Assembly: GCA_902472315.1 (NCBI GenBank)
Contig: CABRNM010000003.1
Coordinates: forward strand, 1 to 64,000
DNA length: 64,000 nt
Origin: an uncultured Collinsella sp.
Lineage (GTDB): Bacteria > Actinomycetota > Coriobacteriia > Coriobacteriales > Coriobacteriaceae
Reading direction: 5' to 3'
This document shows positions 60,872-64,000 of the stretch, piece after piece. The notes under the pieces were generated by a model, which was given only the letters and a program-made list of their open reading frames with translations, made no database searches and was not told where the DNA came from. Every line of letters begins with the position of its first letter. The first letter of the stretch is position 1. Made by a program: the position numbers and the translations under genes.

Positions 60872-63430
60872 TTATTTGCCCTTGGGCTTGCTGGCGTAGA
60901 ACTTCTTCTTTTTGGGCTTGCCGGCGGGGGAGGGTTTGCCGTCGCCGCGCGGCCCTCGGTTGCCGGCCTGCGTGTGCGCGGGTGCTGCCGCGCGAGGCTT
61001 TCGGGCCTCGGGGTTGCGCAGTTCCTCGACGCGCTCGGCAATTTCCTCGGCGCTAAAGCCGACCTCGGCCATGGCGTCCTCGATGGGCAGGCGACGCACG
61101 ATATAGCAATGGTGCACCTTCTGGTTGCGCGCGAAATCCTCGGGGATGGTCTGTGCCGTAATGTCCTCCAGCACCACGCCCGCACGCGCGAGCTTGCGCG
61201 TCTCGGGACGGAAGCCGCGCAGGTTGCAGCTAAAGATGGCATGTCCGCCCTGTGCGAGCAGGCGCGATACGCCGGCCAAAAGCTCAACATGGTCGCGCTG
61301 AACATCCCAGGTGCGACGGCCCATCTTGGACGAGTTCGAGAACGTGGGCGGGTCGACAAAGATCAGGTCCCAGCGGTTGCGCGTCTGGCGCTGGTCACGA
61401 ATCCAGGCGAGCACGTCATCGCGCACAAAATGATGCTGCGGCCCCACAAAGCCGTTCTGACGCATATTGCGCTCGGCCCAGTCCAGGTAGGTATTGGAAA
61501 GGTCGACCGTCACGGTCTCCTCGACGCCGCCGTCTGCCGCGTAGCAGGTGGCAGTGCCGGTATAGGCAAACAGATTGAGGAAGCGGCGCGCCTGCTTGGC
61601 GTGCTCGCGCACCAGGTTGCGGGTGACGCGGTGATCCAGGAAGATACCCACATCCAGATAATCGTCAAAGTTGACGGCAAAGGTGAGTCCACCCTCTTCG
61701 ATGAGCGGCAGGCGGCGGCGAGCGATGTTGGCGCGCTCGCCTGATGCGCCCTTACCGGCGCCCTGCTTGCCGTACTGCGAGCCGCCGCGCGAACGCATGC
61801 GGGCCTTGGCGTGCACATGCTCGGCCGGAACATCTAGGATGCGTGGTGCGATGGCCAAGATGTCGAGCATGCGGGCCTGGGCCAGTGCGGGGTCGATGGT
61901 CTTGGGCGCGGCGTATTCGGCGATGACGAGCCAGCGGCCCGGCGTCTGCGGGCAGCCCTCGTACAGGTCGATGGCGGCGGAGTAATCGGGCAGGTCGGCA
62001 TCGTAGACGCGGTAGCAGGTAACGCCCTCGCGCTTGGCCCACTTGCGACGCAGGCGGGCATTCTTGCGCAGGCGGTTGGCGAACTGCTCGGACTCCGGGA
62101 TGAGCACGGGCAGCGGCTTGCCGTCGCCCAGGTCGAGCGTGGCGGCGGGCTCGGGCATGGGAGTGTCGGCGGCTTCGTCTTGAGCGTCTGCGGTCTGCTG
62201 TTCGGCATCTGCGCTGGTCGCAGCTTCGAATGCCGCGGCGGCGTGGTCGAGCGAGGGCCAGACCTCAATAGCCGCCTCCTCGTTATTGGGCATGACGGCG
62301 ATGGAGCGCGCAGGCTCGGCATGGAGCGCGCGGGCCATAAGGCCATCGCGGGCGAGCGTGGCGACCGGTGCCGAAGCGAGTTCGGGCGCGCGGCGCAGCT
62401 CGCCGACCAGCGTCATGGCGTCGTGCATGAGCGAAAGCGGGGTCTCGGTGGTGTCTGCGACTACGGCGGCGCCGGCGACAGCGCCTGCATGGTCCAGCAC
62501 GGTGGCTGGTTTGGCAGCGCAGAAGTCGACGAAACGCTTGTAGCCGGCGCACTTGATCATACGCTCGGCAGTCTTGCGGGCGGCGGGGTCGATGTCTACG
62601 GCCACGATGCGCGCCTGGCGCTCGCGCGCCGTCGCCTCGCGCTCGCGCGCCTCGGCAAGCAGTTGTTCCCATAGGTCGGCATCATGCAGCTGCCAGCCCT
62701 CAAAACCCCAGTGCTTGCGCGCGGCACCCGGGGCGCGGTCGGTCAGGATATTCACGGCCTCCAGCAGCAGACCGCCGCCGGCGCACGAGGCATCGATCAG
62801 CGTGGGCAGGGCTTCATTCTCGTAATCATCGGCCGTCAGCTCGCGCTCGCACAGTGCGGTCCAGCCGACCTGCGCCAGCACCAGAGCGGCGTAGTCGGGG
62901 CGCAGCACGTGCGCGCCCTCGCCGGCACAGGTCGCCGCGGGCGGCAGGCGCTTGAACAGCGGGTCGCCCGAAAGGTCTAGGCTTATGCTCGCGCGGCGCT
63001 GGCGCAACGAAAGCAGTAGGTGAACATCGGGGTCGGCGGCATCGACGTCGGCGCGACGGCCCGTGGTCTCGGCCAGGCGGTCGCACAATGCGTCCTTGGC
63101 GCGCAGGGCCGAGAAGCGCGTGTTGCGCAGCTGCTCGGTCACGCCGCGGGCGGTAATGGCGATGGTGGCGCCGGGGCGGACGATGCTCTCCCAGGCGATG
63201 TCGTAAACGCTATCGTACAGTTCATCGGCATCCTGCGCCTCAAAGCGCCCGAGTACCACGAACACGCGGCTCGCCAGGCGCGACCACAGACAGGCGCGGT
63301 AGCCTTCTTCGAGCTCGCCCTCAAACGTGGCGCGGCCCTTCAGCCGGCGAACATGCGAAAGCCCGAGGCGTTTAAGCTCATCGGCGAGTGCGGACTCAAA
63401 GCCCTCGGGGCAGCTTGCGTAAAATTCCAT
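60872..63430 (-). CDS. rlmL: RlmKL-type bifunctional 23S rRNA guanine methyltransferase, first domain altered
   Basis: An 852-residue fusion as in enterobacterial RlmKL. A THUMP region (about 45-165) is followed by the RlmL (m2G2445) domain with VLRPDYAALVLAQVGW-type and IDASCAGGGLLLEAVNILTDRAPG (about 212-235) segments, and then the RlmK (m7G2069) domain with FANRLRKNARLRRKWAKREG, FLNLFAYTGTATCYAADGG and FVDPPTFSNSSKM. The RlmK half is intact. In the RlmL half the catalytic NPPY motif is not found; the matching region reads VVADTTETPLSLMHDAM. A basic, Pro-rich tail ends the protein. Confidence 0.87.
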   Translation of the reverse strand: MEFYASCPEGFESALADELKRLGLSHVRRLKGRATFEGELEEGYRACLWSRLASRVFVVLGRFEAQDADELYDSVYDIAWESIVRPGATIAITARGVTEQLRNTRFSALRAKDALCDRLAETTGRRADVDAADPDVHLLLSLRQRRASISLDLSGDPLFKRLPPAATCAGEGAHVLRPDYAALVLAQVGWTALCERELTADDYENEALPTLIDASCAGGGLLLEAVNILTDRAPGAARKHWGFEGWQLHDADLWEQLLAEAREREATARERQARIVAVDIDPAARKTAERMIKCAGYKRFVDFCAAKPATVLDHAGAVAGAAVVADTTETPLSLMHDAMTLVGELRRAPELASAPVATLARDGLMARALHAEPARSIAVMPNNEEAAIEVWPSLDHAAAAFEAATSADAEQQTADAQDEAADTPMPEPAATLDLGDGKPLPVLIPESEQFANRLRKNARLRRKWAKREGVTCYRVYDADLPDYSAAIDLYEGCPQTPGRWLVIAEYAAPKTIDPALAQARMLDILAIAPRILDVPAEHVHAKARMRSRGGSQYGKQGAGKGASGERANIARRRLPLIEEGGLTFAVNFDDYLDVGIFLDHRVTRNLVREHAKQARRFLNLFAYTGTATCYAADGGVEETVTVDLSNTYLDWAERNMRQNGFVGPQHHFVRDDVLAWIRDQRQTRNRWDLIFVDPPTFSNSSKMGRRTWDVQRDHVELLAGVSRLLAQGGHAIFSCNLRGFRPETRKLARAGVVLEDITAQTIPEDFARNQKVHHCYIVRRLPIEDAMAEVGFSAEEIAERVEELRNPEARKPRAAAPAHTQAGNRGPRGDGKPSPAGKPKKKKFYASKPKGK

Positions 63431-63505
63431 GGGTGACCTCTCTGGTTGCGTCGCTCCATTATATGATGGATGCTTCGTTTGCCCTTATCCTCGAAAGGAA
63501 CCCAT

Positions 63506-64000
63506 ATGATTGATGCGTGTCCCGAACCCGCTGTGCTCTTTTTTGACGTGGACGGCACGCTGACGTCGTTCGATCCCGACGATATGACCGATAAGGACTT
63601 TTCGGCGGTTCGCCCCTCGCAGACGGTGGTTGAGGCGTTTCATGCACTGCGTGATGCGGGGCACAAGGCATTTATCTGCACGGGCCGCCCCCTGTGGCTT
63701 ATCGCCGATAGCCTGCGTGCGCTTGACCCCGCGGGCATCGTTGCCATGGCGGGTGCCACGCTCGAGGTCGAGGGCCGTGTGGTACACGAGGACTGCTTTG
63801 ACGAAGACGTTATCGCGGAGCTCGCGCGTCGCGTTGTGGATGCCGGCATCGAGGTTTTTTTCGAGTCCAATGCTGCGACCTTTGCGCTGGAGCCTGTGGG
63901 CGTTGAGCAGTCGTCTCTGATCGGCACTTCTGTGGTGCACAGCGCCGAGGAGATGCGCGTCGACGGCAGTCTGCGCGTGGGCAAGGTATGCCTCAGTGTG
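63506..64000 (+). CDS. HAD-superfamily hydrolase, Cof type (3' end outside the window)
   Basis: The first 165 residues of a cytoplasmic phosphatase; the gene continues beyond the window. Motif I VLFFDVDGTLTSF (residues 10-22) with two aspartates and the motif II threonine in FICTGRP (about 57-63) place it in the HAD superfamily, and the following insertion (VAMAGATLEVEGRVVHEDCF) begins a C2-type cap as in Cof/YbiV sugar phosphatases. AAAGGAA eight bases upstream of the ATG marks the start. Divergent from rlmL; the 75 bp between them must hold both promoters. Confidence 0.85.
   Translation, partial: MIDACPEPAVLFFDVDGTLTSFDPDDMTDKDFSAVRPSQTVVEAFHALRDAGHKAFICTGRPLWLIADSLRALDPAGIVAMAGATLEVEGRVVHEDCFDEDVIAELARRVVDAGIEVFFESNAATFALEPVGVEQSSLIGTSVVHSAEEMRVDGSLRVGKVCLSV

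Overview
The window looks like a chromosomal segment of a high-GC, Gram-positive gut actinobacterium of the class Coriobacteriia, most likely Collinsella or a close relative. This is inferred, not searched. The basis is the GC-rich codon use, the strong GGAGG-type ribosome binding sites, two cell-wall proteins ending in a LANTG sortase motif followed by a membrane helix and basic tail, twin-arginine lipoproteins, and a tilS-hpt-ftsH housekeeping cluster. No rRNA, CRISPR array, cas gene, phage gene or transposase was seen. About 49 protein genes, one tRNA-Ser(UGA) and one signal recognition particle RNA can be supported.

Layout. 0.1-10.6 kb: small membrane protein, Hsp20, metallo-beta-lactamase-fold hydrolase, tilS-hpt-ftsH, an aminotransferase, a PHP phosphatase and an rRNA uracil methyltransferase. 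10.9-13.4 kb: an amino-acid ABC importer (binding lipoprotein, permease, ATPase). 13.6-18.8 kb: an EF-G paralogue with altered GTPase motifs, a secreted nuclease, a LarE-type sulfur transferase and a HAD phosphatase. 18.8-28.8 kb: LacI regulator, a second binding protein plus permease, glmS, GntR regulator with a YeiH-family membrane protein, a Fis-type regulator with a degenerate AAA+ domain, a nitroreductase. 29-34 kb: MarR regulator with two operator-like sites and a heterodimeric ABC exporter. 33.8-40.5 kb: cysE, DedA, ilvE, lemA, a TetR-type regulator, tRNA-Ser and a TadA-glycerate kinase fusion. 40.5-41.4 kb: a gene-free stretch with three kinds of palindromes around the SRP RNA gene. 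41.4-47 kb: a coiled-coil wall protein, a second heterodimeric ABC exporter and a flavodoxin. 47-52.5 kb: a 1362-residue wall-anchored protein flanked on both sides by 62-bp tandem repeat arrays and by copies of one palindromic element. 52.5-64 kb: an LTA-synthase-like sulfatase, a nitroreductase, Kup potassium transporter with a short KdpD/KdpE-like pair, RlmKL and the start of a HAD phosphatase.

The most unusual feature is intergenic. The window carries several families of palindromic elements in which short internal or terminal sequences are conserved while the flanking stems differ between copies yet stay base-paired. The clearest family (copies at 10662-10812, 47074-47203 and 52364-52459, with looser relatives at 36806-36912 and 41112-41206) has a conserved core, a central hairpin with compensatory changes, and in its best copies copy-specific arms of 20-41 bp. 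Two of these copies bound the tandem arrays that bracket the large surface-protein gene. Gene-level oddities are the tadA-glycerate kinase fusion, an RlmKL whose first methyltransferase domain lacks its NPPY motif, a KdpD-like kinase without the N-terminal KdpD domain placed beside kup instead of kdpFABC, and the EF-G paralogue with changed G3 and G4 motifs.
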